The notes beneath the pieces were generated by a model that searched no databases, was not told the origin of the DNA, and worked only from the letters and a program-made list of their open reading frames with translations. A stretch of 64,000 nt of DNA, taken from NCBI GenBank assembly GCA_026936335.1, contig JAPMXV010000037.1, positions 1-64,000 on the forward strand, read 5' to 3'. The stretch's first letter is position 1. Every line of letters starts with the position of its first letter. The DNA comes from Mantamonas sphyraenae. Taxonomy: Eukaryota; CRuMs; Mantamonadidae. This document shows, piece after piece, positions 49,399 through 60,277 of the stretch. The position numbers were made by a program, and so were the translations under genes.

Positions 49399-51061
49399 TG
49401 CTCCGTTTCACTTGGCCCTTCTGCCGCTTTTCGGATCCCCCCTTCTTCTTTCCCTTTTTGCTTTTCTCGGACGTCTTCTCCTTTGTGGTTTTTGTCTTCT
49501 TCTTGGGTTTCTTTTTCCGGTTGCCCTCGTCATCATTGCGGTGAGCCTTGCTTTTCTTCGTTTTCGACTTGCCGCCGGCACTGCTCGAGGAGGATTCGCT
49601 GGAAGGATCACCAGTGTGGCTGTTCGTTTTTCCGCCATTTTGATCGATGTCTAACCTCTGACGTTTGCCGTGCTGCGATTGGAGGTCGTTGGCGCTGTCG
49701 TCCTCGAGCTCGTCATCGCCCTCGTCGAGGGTGTCACTCTTGCGCTTGGCTTTGCTGCGAGGCTCGACACGTCCCCCGCGTGAGGCGCTACTTCCCTTGC
49801 GCATGGCGTCGAGCAGGAGTGTTACCTTGTGCCTGTCCAAGCGTCCCGACTCCACACTGGCGCTTGTTTGAAGGAAAAACACGCTGGTATCGCAGGAAGA
49901 CACACGGTACTTTTGGCCACGTCGCATGTGCTGCTTCCCTTCACAAAATCCATGCTCGCCTTGCTTGAGAAAGAGCTCCTGCCGGCGGAACTTGCTGTTG
50001 TGAAGCTCTTGCCACCCTCGTGTGTGTTCCCAGCACGGAATGATGACCACGAATGCGAGTTCAGCCCTGTTGTCCTCGGCCTTTGCCAGAAGGTTGCTCA
50101 TGTGCTCCATGGTTGCGTCCATCACCTCATCCACGAACGGCGGGTTGCACTCGTGGACCCCCGTTGAGGGTTCAAAGTCAAAGAATGATCCTTGCGAGCC
50201 AAACATCCAGTCTGTGTCTGCAAACGCACTGCAGTATCGATCGTTGTAGGCATTCAGTGGCGAGGCAAAGCATTCGCTGGCACATTCAAACACGTCGGAC
50301 AACACACGGAAACTCTCGTCCGTCAGCGCTGCATGGAATCCACCTCCCTCCAGGCACTTGTATCGCAGCAAGAGACAGAACAGATGGTCCTCAAAGCTGG
50401 CGTACTCCATGCTGGCTGGCATGCGTGCAGAGCCGGAGCTGGAGCTGGAGCTGTTGCCGGTGGACGACGATGACGATGACGATGACGATGACGACGGCAA
50501 AGCGAATGCGCGCAGATTTCGCTCTGTGTGCTGTTTGAAGCGTCGTTGCAGTCGTTCGTAGTGCTCGTAGTTGAGCTTGACAACCACGTTGCGGAAGCGG
50601 ACGTCCAGATTGCCCTGCTGGTTTTCGTCGACTTGGACTTGACCCATGGCCATCTTTCCTTTCTTGAGCGCTTTGTAGCCAGTTTTCCACACTTTCTTCA
50701 GAGTTCGAGCACCGTCCAGGGCCTTTGCCGTCAGCTGTTCCACGGTGCGTAGCGCATTCGAGTCGTCCAGTCCGGCCTTGCGAAGGAGCTGCGTTAAGCC
50801 CGGGTCGGCAACGGTGTGCTCGTCCACAGGCAGAATGACGTCTCCCACAGACGCCTCCTCGCGCGTTTTCCCCTCTGCCAGGTTCTTCTTGCGACGCTGG
50901 TGGCCGTCCAGAAGCGTGGCTAGATGCCAACGCTCAAACGCCAGTGTGGGTGCACCTTGGAGGCCTTGAGCCCTGCACATGCTGTCAAATGCCTTGCGCA
51001 GAGTTTGGATGTGCCATTGCCGTGACACCTCCATGTTTGGCCATGTGCAGTCCTGCAACAT
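49394..51061 (-). CDS. PCIF1: PCIF1-like cap-specific adenosine N6-methyltransferase (CAPAM)
   Basis: A single-exon 555-aa ORF with ATG at 51061 matches the PCIF1 family, which methylates N6 of 2'-O-methyladenosine at the mRNA cap. Conserved blocks include YCSAFADTDWMFGSQGSFF, the catalytic NPPF at residues 306-309 inside HECNPPFVDEVMD, AFVVIIPCWEHTRGW and the SSCDTSVFFLQT end of the catalytic fold. A Ser/Gly insert (about 190-215) and a very Lys-rich C-terminal tail (about 430-555) are lineage features; the tail looks disordered and nuclear or nucleolar. No WW domain is visible N-terminally, although animals have one. Its final ATG-TGA overlaps the proposed first splice donor of CFAP263. The gene diverges from TBP, 184 bp apart. 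Confidence 0.86.
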   Translation of the reverse strand: MLQDCTWPNMEVSRQWHIQTLRKAFDSMCRAQGLQGAPTLAFERWHLATLLDGHQRRKKNLAEGKTREEASVGDVILPVDEHTVADPGLTQLLRKAGLDDSNALRTVEQLTAKALDGARTLKKVWKTGYKALKKGKMAMGQVQVDENQQGNLDVRFRNVVVKLNYEHYERLQRRFKQHTERNLRAFALPSSSSSSSSSSSTGNSSSSSSGSARMPASMEYASFEDHLFCLLLRYKCLEGGGFHAALTDESFRVLSDVFECASECFASPLNAYNDRYCSAFADTDWMFGSQGSFFDFEPSTGVHECNPPFVDEVMDATMEHMSNLLAKAEDNRAELAFVVIIPCWEHTRGWQELHNSKFRRQELFLKQGEHGFCEGKQHMRRGQKYRVSSCDTSVFFLQTSASVESGRLDRHKVTLLLDAMRKGSSASRGGRVEPRSKAKRKSDTLDEGDDELEDDSANDLQSQHGKRQRLDIDQNGGKTNSHTGDPSSESSSSSAGGKSKTKKSKAHRNDDEGNRKKKPKKKTKTTKEKTSEKSKKGKKKGGSEKRQKGQVKRSM

Positions 51062-51245
51062 CCTCGACGTCCCTGTTCACCCTGGCCGCGTGGGCGCTGC
51101 GCAAGCTCCAGCTCCTACGCTGGATCCGACAATCCTGGCCACGGTACACAAGTTTGCAGCAGTGCGCACACACGGTCAGGGGACAATGAACGGCCTGTGA
51201 TGCGTGCACAACAAGCCTCGCGCTACCCGAGCCAAGAGTTGGAAA

Positions 51246-52315
51246 ATGGACAAGGAACAGGCCACATCCTCGTCTTCGTCTTCTTCCTCTTCTTCTTCCT
51301 CCTCCTCCTCCTCTTCTTCCTCCGCTTCTTCGAGCTCGACCTCGGCGTCGCGCAAGGGGAAGAAGAAGGATTCGCTTGCGCTCCAGCTGGAGCGCCAGGG
51401 AGTCCACGTCTCGCAAAACGAAGAGGGCAAGACGGTTGTGCACACATCCATGCCTGCCGCCATGCCCCCTGTGCTGCAGTATGTGCCCTCGCGCCCCGCT
51501 GCCCACTGTGTTCAACACACACTCGCCGGCCCGCGTTCCACGCATGCTCCGCCCCGGCCCCGTACTGACCCGCATGCGCCTGCACAGGAACGTCGTGTCC
51601 ACAGTCAACCTCGGCACACGCTTGGAACTCAAGATTATTGCCTTGCATGCAAGGAACACAGAGTACAGTCCCAAGGTGGGTGGCTTAAAAGCGGACGGAA
51701 ACGCGCGCCCTCTCCCAAAAAAAAAAGGCGCAGCCGGTCCTGACACAAAGTTTTCCCGCCGCCATGTCTGCAACAGCGTTTCTCGGCCGTCATCATGCGC
51801 ATCCGTGACCCCAAAACCACGGCTCTCATCTTTGCTTCAGGCAAGATGGTCATCACAGGCGCGCGAAGCGAGGAGGCAAGCAAACTTGCCGCACGTCGCT
51901 ATGCTCGAGCAATCCAGAAGCTCGGCTTTGACGTCAGGTTTCACGACTTTAAAGTGCAAAACATCGTCGCTTCGTGCGATGTGGGCTTCCCCATCAAGCT
52001 CGAGTCTCTCAAAATCGACCACTCTGTCTTCTCCCAGTACGAGCCCGAATTGTTTGTAAGTGATCAACCGCACTCCCTCCAGGCACACATCATGCTCACT
52101 CCCACAACCATCCATCCTCTTTCTCCCCGCCCTTGCAGCCGGGTCTCGTCTACCGCATGATGACTCCCAAGCTGGTGTTGCTCATCTTTGTCAGCGGCAA
52201 AATCGTCATCACCGGCGCAAAGAGCCGCCGTGACATCATGAGCGCCTACGACAACATTTATCCTATTCTCAAGGGTTATCAGAAGATGCAGAACCTGCAG
52301 CAAGGCACCGCCTGA
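51246..52315 (+). CDS. TBP: TATA-box-binding protein
   Basis: Exons 51246-51478, 51588-51675, 51777-52055 and 52139-52315 (258 aa) are all in phase. TBP nucleates transcription by RNA polymerases I, II and III. The N-terminal arm (about 75 aa) has a long Ser run and KGKKKD. The conserved saddle starts at [10 protein letters not shown] and carries two pseudo-repeats: [18 protein letters not shown] in the first, and [24 protein letters not shown] in the second. It ends about KGYQKM. The sequence is strongly conserved, which made the exon boundaries unambiguous. Introns 1 and 2 contain CTGAC branch-like motifs (51565, 51740). Confidence 0.97.
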
Positions 52316-52687
52316 GCCAACAAATCCCATTATTCCGTTCGCCCGTTTTGCGCTTGGCGCAACCAGTCCCCACTCTCCTTGCCTTGGGTTCCAGTCTCCC
52401 CAACCGACCACACCCTCCTCATCGCCATTTCCCAGCTGAGCACGTGCCTGTCCTTCTCTGTCAAGAAGATTTGACCACGGTGCACGGCAAATCAAAACTT
52501 GCGAGCATCCAACAACCACCCAACCATGATCATCATCGTCATCATCATCATCATCAACACGTGACGTTCATCCAATAATTCGTCCATTTCGTTCCCTTCC
52601 ATGCTGTACATCAATCATCCCCGTTGTCTCCCCCTTGTCCTTCGCCGTTGCCATCCTGCTCGTCCCCTCACGCATCCGCCTCGCTCT
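52316..52687. other. Intergenic region between TBP and actin 3' ends
   Basis: This 372-bp convergent gap has no convincing ORF. It contains an ATC/CATCAT run at about 52526-52556. The sequence is otherwise unremarkable and C-rich. It should hold the 3' untranslated regions and polyadenylation signals of both genes; no canonical AATAAA is obvious on the plus strand. Confidence 0.6.
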
Positions 52688-54066
<1,379 letters not shown>

Positions 54067-55259
54067 CTAGCCGTCAACCAGAGCTGTTCGCAGCCGCGCC
54101 TGGTGCACTTCATCAAACCCAATGCTCTCCAGATACAATGATACAGAGCCGTACTTTTGATCCACATAGTCTAGCGTTCGCTTCATCGTCTCCCTATTGG
54201 CGGAGGAAAACTCGTCAAAGTCAAGCCCCACTTCGCTGTACTTGCCCTTCAGCTCTTGGATCTCCTGTGCACTCCAGTCGTCAAACATCGAGTTGCTGAT
54301 CTCAAAGTCCATGCAGATGTCGTACCGCGACACCCCTAGGCAGCTCAGAATCAACGCAACCACCAATCCCACGCGGTCTTTGCCCAGCGAGCTGTACATC
54401 AGGATTGGGTGCACCTCGGCCTCACTGGCCAGCGTAAACAACTGCAACATTTCATCCTTGCTGTACTCCAGGTACAGAATAAACAGACCCGCCAACCCGA
54501 TGCCGTTGAGCTGACTCAGAAGCAGTTGCTCAGCCCGCTGCGGTTGGCACGCAAGCACCCACAGCAGACACTGCACCCGCATGCTTGTCGACGCTGCTGC
54601 AAACACTCCCTCCTCCACCAGCTTCTGCGACACAAGCGGTACTCGGTACGCGCTCGTCTCAAGAAACTCCAGCTCCTCAAGATCCTCCTCGCCCACGTCC
54701 TTCACCTTGTAGTGCTTCATCAACTCGGTTTCGTCCGGCTTCTGCAGCGGAGAGTCGCTTTCTGCCTCCTCGTCGCTGCGCAGGTCCACCTGTGCACCCG
54801 TCTGTCCTTGTCAGCCCAAAGTCCGATCTTGGCGCGAAAACCATCCCCCCTCCCCGTTTGTGCGCCTGTGATCAGGCCACGACACCCTCCACACGTTCAC
54901 TCACAAGAGTTCGGATCTTCAGCAACTCCGTCAGCAAAGACACGTCCGATTCAGTCGCCTTGTTCACATGTCCCGAGCGGAACACGTGGTTGCGGCGTAC
55001 ATGCCCCACAACCTCCCTGCACGGAGAAACAACGAACCCGGCGTCTCGGCGTGGGTCAGCAATCTTCTCCATTTGCCACATCACACACACACCTTGGGCA
55101 TACACACACGTCCACGCACCCAGTTTCGTCCGTCACCTCAAAGCCGCCAATGTCACGAAAGTTGGCCACGCCCACCAGCTCGACTGATGAACCACCCGCC
55201 ATGCCACGCCTCCGACGCGGGGTCTTGGGTGTAGCAAACACGTTGCCACTGCTGCTCAT
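54067..55259 (-). CDS. Siw14/tyrosine-phosphatase-like protein lacking the catalytic cysteine
   Basis: Exons 55259-55120, 55016-54905 and 54789-54067 (324 aa) join in phase. The order of motifs fits the Y_phosphatase3/lipid-tyrosine phosphatase family: [11 protein letters not shown] near residue 35, VFRSGHV near 60, IRTLVDLRSD at the second junction, then the P-loop region. Where active members have HCxxGKDRTG, this protein has [10 protein letters not shown], with Ser217 (codon AGC at 54393-54391) at the nucleophile position and Arg223 retained. It should therefore be catalytically dead or strongly altered, possibly a phospho-ligand binder. The downstream helix [18 protein letters not shown] and the C-terminal DEVHQARLR segment match the family. 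The gene is otherwise intact, so it is not a decayed pseudogene. Confidence 0.82.
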
Positions 55260-55408
55260 CCAACGTGATCTTGGTTGCGCCAGCGCGTCCACCAAAAAAA
55301 CCGAAACAGCAAGAGTACGTCGCCAAGGCGCTGGAACGCCGGCGTGCACACGTCCCATGGCTCACCCCGTCCCATCACCCACGTTGCCCCTCACCCGTCA
55401 CCACAGAC

Positions 55409-55986
55409 ATGTCCACTCTCGGAGGTGACGTTGAAAAGGGCGCCAAGATCTTCAAGGCTCGCTGCACGCAGTGCCACACCATTGAGGAGGGCGGTGCCAA
55501 CAAGACCGGCCCTAACCTTCATGGTACGTCGACTCGCCGCTCGTCCATCCCTCCACTTACCGCATGCGTGTCTTGACGACCCGTCTTTTGCGCGGACGCG
55601 CGGAAACGTCTGCATTTCCAAAGCACAAACACACTCGCTCACACAGTCTCCACGGATATCCCCAGGTCTGATCGGCCGTACCTCGGGCAGCGTTGAGGGC
55701 TACAACTACACCAGCGCCAACAAGGATGCCGGTACGTTCCCTGGCCATCGCCAACACGGTGCAATAGCCTCTTTCCGAAATATTTCCCTCCCGACCCTCC
55801 GACTCACCTCCTCCACCCGGACCCTTGCGCCCTTCCACAGGCATCGTGTGGAGCGACGAGACTCTGGACCCGTACCTCAAGAACCCCAAGAAGTACATCA
55901 AGGGCACCAAGATGGCCTTTGCCGGTCTCAAGAAGAGCGGCGACCGTGCCGACCTCATCGCCTACCTCTATGAGGCCAGCGCATGA
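55409..55986 (+). CDS. CYC1: Cytochrome c
   Basis: Exons 55409-55523, 55666-55731 and 55841-55986 (108 aa) join in phase 1 at both junctions. Cytochrome c carries electrons between complexes III and IV in the intermembrane space. The heme site CTQCH is in exon 1, GPNLHGLIGR spans intron 1, and the Met ligand is in [11 protein letters not shown]. The second intron interrupts DAGIVW. No presequence is present, as expected. The gene diverges from the phosphatase gene with 149 bp between start codons. Confidence 0.97.
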
Positions 55987-56383
55987 GCACAGACCGAGCG
56001 ACAGACCGCGTGACCCCCTTCCTGCAATATGATCCCAACAATGCACCTGTCACGTGGTCGTCCATCATCTCCCTTCCTGTTCCCCGTCAGCATTGGTCTT
56101 GCTCGAAAACACCGCCGAAACTTCCTGAGCCTTCCGCCGAACGCACGCCAACCCGCTCCCGCTCATCCCCATCCATGCAAGGTGTGTTGTGGTTGAAAGC
56201 GTTGGTTGGTTTTAATGACCCCAGGGTTGTGTGTGTGTCTCTCTCTCTTCCTCTCCCTAGCTCGATGGTTCCAGCACAAACGGAGCGCACCCGCCCCGTT
56301 TGCTCGTCACTTCATCAAAACATCTCTTCCCTGAACTCCCAATCAGTGCGGCTTCGCCAGCAGACCTCGACTGATTACTCGTC
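55987..56383. other. Intergenic region between cytochrome c and HSP70 3' ends
   Basis: This 397-bp convergent gap has no convincing ORF. It holds a (GT)n stretch followed by (CT)n at about 56227-56250 and otherwise ordinary mixed sequence. It probably contains both 3' untranslated regions. Confidence 0.6.
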
Positions 56384-58378
56384 TTAGTCCACCTCCTCCA
56401 CCTGCGGGCCGTCGCTGCTGTTGCTGCTGCCGCCAGCTGCTCCGGCGTCGAAACCGCCAAAGCCGCCTGCGCCTCCAGCTCCACCAGCGCCAGGGAATCC
56501 ACCGGCTCCGCCCTGCTGACCAGCGTACAGCTTGCTCATGATGGGCATTGCCTTCTCCTCCAGCTCCTTCTGCTGGTACTCGTACTCCTCCTTCGTCGCC
56601 GTCTGGTTGTTCTCCAGCCACTCGATCGTCTCCTTGATCACACCGTCCAGCGTGTTCACGTCGGCCTCCTCCAGCTTCTCCTTCACCTGCGGCTCCTGCA
56701 GCGAGTTGCGCAGGCCGTACGCGTAGCTCTCCAGCCCGTTGCGTGCTGCCACCGTGTTGCGCACCTCCTCGTCCTCTGCCTTGCGCTCCTCGGCCTCCTT
56801 CACCATGCGCTCGATGTCCTCGTCGCTCAGGCGGTCGCGGTTGTTCTCGATCTTGATGTTCTGGCTCTTGCCCGTGCTCTTCTCCGAAGCCGTCACGTGC
56901 ATGATACCGTTTGCATCCACCTCGAACGTCACCTCAATCTGAGGCTGTCCGCGCGGCATCGGCGGGATGCCCGTCAGGTCAAACTTGCCCAGCAGGTTGT
57001 TGTCTGCCGTGCGTGCGCGCTCACCCTCGTAGATCTGGATGCTCACCGCAGGCTGGTTGTCCTGTGCTGTGCTGAACGTCTGCGACTTCTTGCACGGCAC
57101 CTGCGTGTTGCGGTCAATGATGTTTGCCATCATGCCACCCATCGTCTCGATACCAAGCGACAGCGGAGTCACGTCCACCAGCAGCACCTGCGACAGGTCC
57201 TCGCCGCCCTGGTCCGTCAGCACGGCTGCCTGCACAGCTGCGCCGTACGCCACAGCCTCGTCCGGGTTGATGCCCTTGTGCAGCTCCTTGCCGTTGAAAA
57301 ACTCGCTCAGCAGGGACTGGATCTTCGGGATACGCGTAGATCCACCCACAAGCACAACCTCGTCCACGCTGCGCTTGTCCAGCTTGGCGTCCTTCAGCAC
57401 ACGAGCAACCGGGTCCAGGCACGAGCGGAACAGGTCCGAGCACAGCTCCTCGAAGCGTGCGCGCGACAGGCTCGTGTAAAAGTCGATGCCGTCGTACAGG
57501 GCGTCCACCTCGATCTGTGTCGTCGTGGCAGACGACAGAGCGCGCTTGGCGCTCTCAGCTGCCGTGCGCAGACGGCGCAGCGAGCGTGCGCTCTCCGTCA
57601 GGTCCGCTCCGCGGTTCTTGCGCTTAAACTCCTTCACCAGGTGGTCCACCACGCGGTTGTCAAAGTCCTCACCACCCAGATGCGTGTCGCCTGCCGTGGC
57701 CTTCACCTCAAAGAAGCCCTCGTCCACGCTCAGCAGAGACACATCAAACGTACCTCCTCCCAGATCAAAGATGAGGATGTTCTTCTCTCCCTCGTTGTTG
57801 TCCATCTTGTCCAGACCGTATGCCAGCGCAGCTGCCGTCGGCTCGTTGATGATGCGCAGCACGTTCAGCCCAGCGATGCGTGCCGCATCCTTTGTAGCCA
57901 GACGCTGGGCGTCGTTGAAGTACGCCGGCACAGTGATCACTGCGTCCTTCACGTCTCCGCCCAGGTACTCCTCTGCGTCGCTCTTGAGCTTGCCCAGCAC
58001 CATCGACGAAATCTCCTCCGCCTGGTACTCCTTCTTCTGTCCGTGCGACTCCACCTCGATCAGAGGCTTGCCGTCGCTGTTTGCCTTGACCTTGAACGGC
58101 CAGTGCTGCAGATCGCCCTGCACCGTCTCGTCCTGGAACTTGCGTCCAATCAGACGCTTGGCGTCGAAAACGGTGTTGTGCGGGTTGCGTGCAATTTGGT
58201 TCTTTGCTGCCATGCCCACAAGCGTCTCACCGTCCGTGAACGCCACGTACGAAGGTGTCGTACGCTGACCCAGGTTGTTCGGCACAATCTCCACCTTTCC
58301 GTTGCGCCACACACCCACGCACGAGTTGGTCGTGCCCAGATCAATGCCAATTGCAAGTCCGCTTCCAGTGCTGCTCAT
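56384..58378 (-). CDS. HSPA: Cytosolic HSP70/HSC70 chaperone
   Basis: An intronless 664-aa ORF begins [20 protein letters not shown]. The three HSP70 signatures are visible: [23 protein letters not shown] and [14 protein letters not shown], followed by the substrate-binding domain, a helical lid, a Gly/Ala-rich linker and the terminal EEVD. EEVD marks the cytosolic/nuclear class that binds TPR co-chaperones such as HOP and CHIP; there is no signal or transit peptide. Lack of introns suits a stress gene. The upstream region has a possible heat-shock element. Confidence 0.98.
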   Translation of the reverse strand: MSSTGSGLAIGIDLGTTNSCVGVWRNGKVEIVPNNLGQRTTPSYVAFTDGETLVGMAAKNQIARNPHNTVFDAKRLIGRKFQDETVQGDLQHWPFKVKANSDGKPLIEVESHGQKKEYQAEEISSMVLGKLKSDAEEYLGGDVKDAVITVPAYFNDAQRLATKDAARIAGLNVLRIINEPTAAALAYGLDKMDNNEGEKNILIFDLGGGTFDVSLLSVDEGFFEVKATAGDTHLGGEDFDNRVVDHLVKEFKRKNRGADLTESARSLRRLRTAAESAKRALSSATTTQIEVDALYDGIDFYTSLSRARFEELCSDLFRSCLDPVARVLKDAKLDKRSVDEVVLVGGSTRIPKIQSLLSEFFNGKELHKGINPDEAVAYGAAVQAAVLTDQGGEDLSQVLLVDVTPLSLGIETMGGMMANIIDRNTQVPCKKSQTFSTAQDNQPAVSIQIYEGERARTADNNLLGKFDLTGIPPMPRGQPQIEVTFEVDANGIMHVTASEKSTGKSQNIKIENNRDRLSDEDIERMVKEAEERKAEDEEVRNTVAARNGLESYAYGLRNSLQEPQVKEKLEEADVNTLDGVIKETIEWLENNQTATKEEYEYQQKELEEKAMPIMSKLYAGQQGGAGGFPGAGGAGGAGGFGGFDAGAAGGSSNSSDGPQVEEVD

Positions 58379-58995
58379 TTTCTTGTGTGTTCCTGACTGC
58401 TTTTTCTCTGTGTATAGCGATGATGTGTTGGTATGATGTCTCTGTAACTCTCTCTCTCTCTCTCTGTAGTCCTGTCTCGCTTGGACTTGGTTTCCTCTCA
58501 CTCACAGAAGTTGGGTTGGTCGTCTTGGTGCATCCGCGGTCCGCGCTTTTTGTACCCTGCGCTTCCACCCAAACTTTCCGCGAAGCGAACATTCGCGACG
58601 CCGGATTCCGCCCGTCCACACACATGTAGCCCCTTGTGTCGATGCACATGCACCTCACACCACTCTCTGTGCCCTGTCCACCCCTGTGTACTTCTCCCAC
58701 TCCTATGCGTGCCCCATGTCGTCTCCAATCTGCCAAAATCCAACATCCGGAAACTGCCTTCAGCGAAAAAAAAGTTCCGTTCTGCATTCGTCAAATTCGC
58801 CACGCCCCCATCTGGCCTCCATCCACATCATCGCCCTCCCCACATCCCCTACCACCCTTCCACCACCCTTCCACCACGCTCATCCCGCCCGTGTCAAACG
58901 GCAGGACACGTGCAATCGCATCGCCCCCATCCACCCCCCATCCACACTCTCTACCACATCCTCATATCCCCCCACACTCCTCTTCCTTCCCCTTG
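58379..58995. other. HSP70 upstream region
   Basis: This 617-bp gap lies between the HSP70 start and the stop of the next minus-strand gene. It contains a (CT)n run at 58448-58465 (GA-rich on the HSP70 strand), a heat-shock-element-like cluster near 58575-58597, and C-rich pyrimidine sequence toward the far end. I see no additional gene. Confidence 0.6.
58575..58597 (-). promoter_or_regulatory. Possible heat-shock element upstream of HSP70
   Basis: The cluster contains GAACATTC (58587-58594), the inverted nGAAnnTTCn core, flanked by a GAA at 58582 and a TTC at 58576-58578. It lies about 200 bp upstream of the HSP70 ATG. The phasing of the flanking units is imperfect, so this is suggestive only. 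Confidence 0.4.
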
Positions 58996-59855
58996 CTACT
59001 CCTCCACCTTCACTTCCATGTCCTCCACCTCGGGCTTCGGCGCCGCCGCAATGTCCCGCGCCCGGCTCACCTCGGCCCCAGCCTTGCTCGCCTTCTCCTG
59101 CACCATCGCCTCCCGTGCCTCCTGTGCGTTTGCCATCCTCGTCTCCAGAGACACCCTTCGGTTCTCCGCCTCCTCGTCCTGTGCATTCTTTGCCGCCTCC
59201 GCCTTCGCCTTGGCCGTCTCCACCTCCTGGCTTGCTTTGCTCTGCTTTGCCGCCAGCTGGGCGTTCCTGTTCTCCTCAGCCATCGCCAGACGCTCATCCA
59301 GTGCCTCTCGGTTCTCCTTGGCCCACTCCTCCACTCCTTCCTTCTGCTGCTTCGCCTTTGCAATCGAACGCTCCACCTCTGCCCCTGCCTTGGCTGCCCG
59401 CTCGTTCTGCAGAGACTGTCCTCACAACCGTCCATCCCGCATCCCATGTGTCCCATACGTGTGTCCCCATGGTCCATCACCGCCCACACCGTCCCAATCC
59501 GTGTCAGTTTCTCATCCCGTCCCGTCCCTTTCTCCTGTCCCGCCCTTTCCTGACATGGCCACACGTCAACCAAAAATGGCGCCAAACAACTCTCTGACAA
59601 CTCTCTGTCTCCCGCCACCAACTTGCCCACCCCTCCCCTCTTCTGTCTCCCCATCCCTTCCCCACCTACCTCCCTGCGTGCTGCTGCTGCTGCCAGCTTT
59701 GCCTCGATTTCCTCCTCGCTTGACGGCGGGCTTCGCTGTTGCGACTCCAGCCGCTCCTTCACGGGGCTCACAAACTCGCTTGCGTCCCCTTCCTTGAACA
59801 GCTCGTCAAACACGATGCAGCTGCCCTTCTCCGTCTCTGTTACTTCCACCTTCAT
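58996..59855 (-). CDS. Stathmin-like coiled-coil protein
   Basis: Exons 59855-59670 and 59406-58996 (198 aa) join in phase 0 through GAG/GTAGGT and CTCTGCAG. The N-terminal part includes IVFDELFKEGDAS, a Pro/Ser spacer (SPPSS) and then EEEIEAKLAAAAARRENERAAK, continuing as one long helix with heptad-like Ala/Glu/Lys repeats. A short beta-hairpin-like start, a phosphorylatable spacer and a long tubulin-binding helix is the stathmin plan. Stathmins sequester tubulin dimers. The match is by architecture, so a generic coiled-coil protein remains possible. The N-terminus is uncertain: an upstream in-frame ATG at 60110 exists, but the intervening sequence carries a CTGAC motif and acceptor-like AGs, suggesting an intron there. 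Confidence 0.55.
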
Positions 59856-60277
59856 GTTGTTGTTCTCTGTGCTCACTGTCCCCACCCACGTCTCCCGTGT
59901 CAGCCTCCTCTCCTTGTACACGCCCCCACGGATTTTGCGTTGCGGTGGCCATTTTTCCGCCTCAGCCGTTTCTTGTCCATTTTTTCTCCGCCCCTCCTCC
60001 ACTCTTCTCCCACTGCACACGTCGACATGCACCATCAACACACCACAGCACACATGGTCATCCCTCGCGTGCGCTACCGTGCTGCTACCCATGCAATCTT
60101 CATCGGCCATCGACCACCAAACTCACCCGACATGGTTGCTCTTTCTTCTTGTCTTGGTCTGCTGTGCGCACCACCCATCACGCCCATGCAAGTACCATCA
60201 AGACAAGCGTTTCTCCCTCTCCACCTACTCATCGTGTTCGCATACGTCGTCGTTTTCATTTTCGGGACTGGTGTCAT
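59856..60277. other. Upstream region of the stathmin-like gene, probable 5' UTR intron
   Basis: This 422-bp stretch lies between two minus-strand genes. On the minus strand, CTGAC at 59903-59899 followed by several AGs before the ATG suggests an intron ending just upstream of the start. A short exon beginning ATG-GCC at 60110 could encode an alternative acidic N-terminus. Nothing on the plus strand looks like a gene. Confidence 0.45.

Noticed and set aside
56897-58396. 499-aa plus-strand ORF across HSP70
   Set aside because: Antisense shadow. Long open frames opposite HSP70 are a well-known codon-bias artefact.
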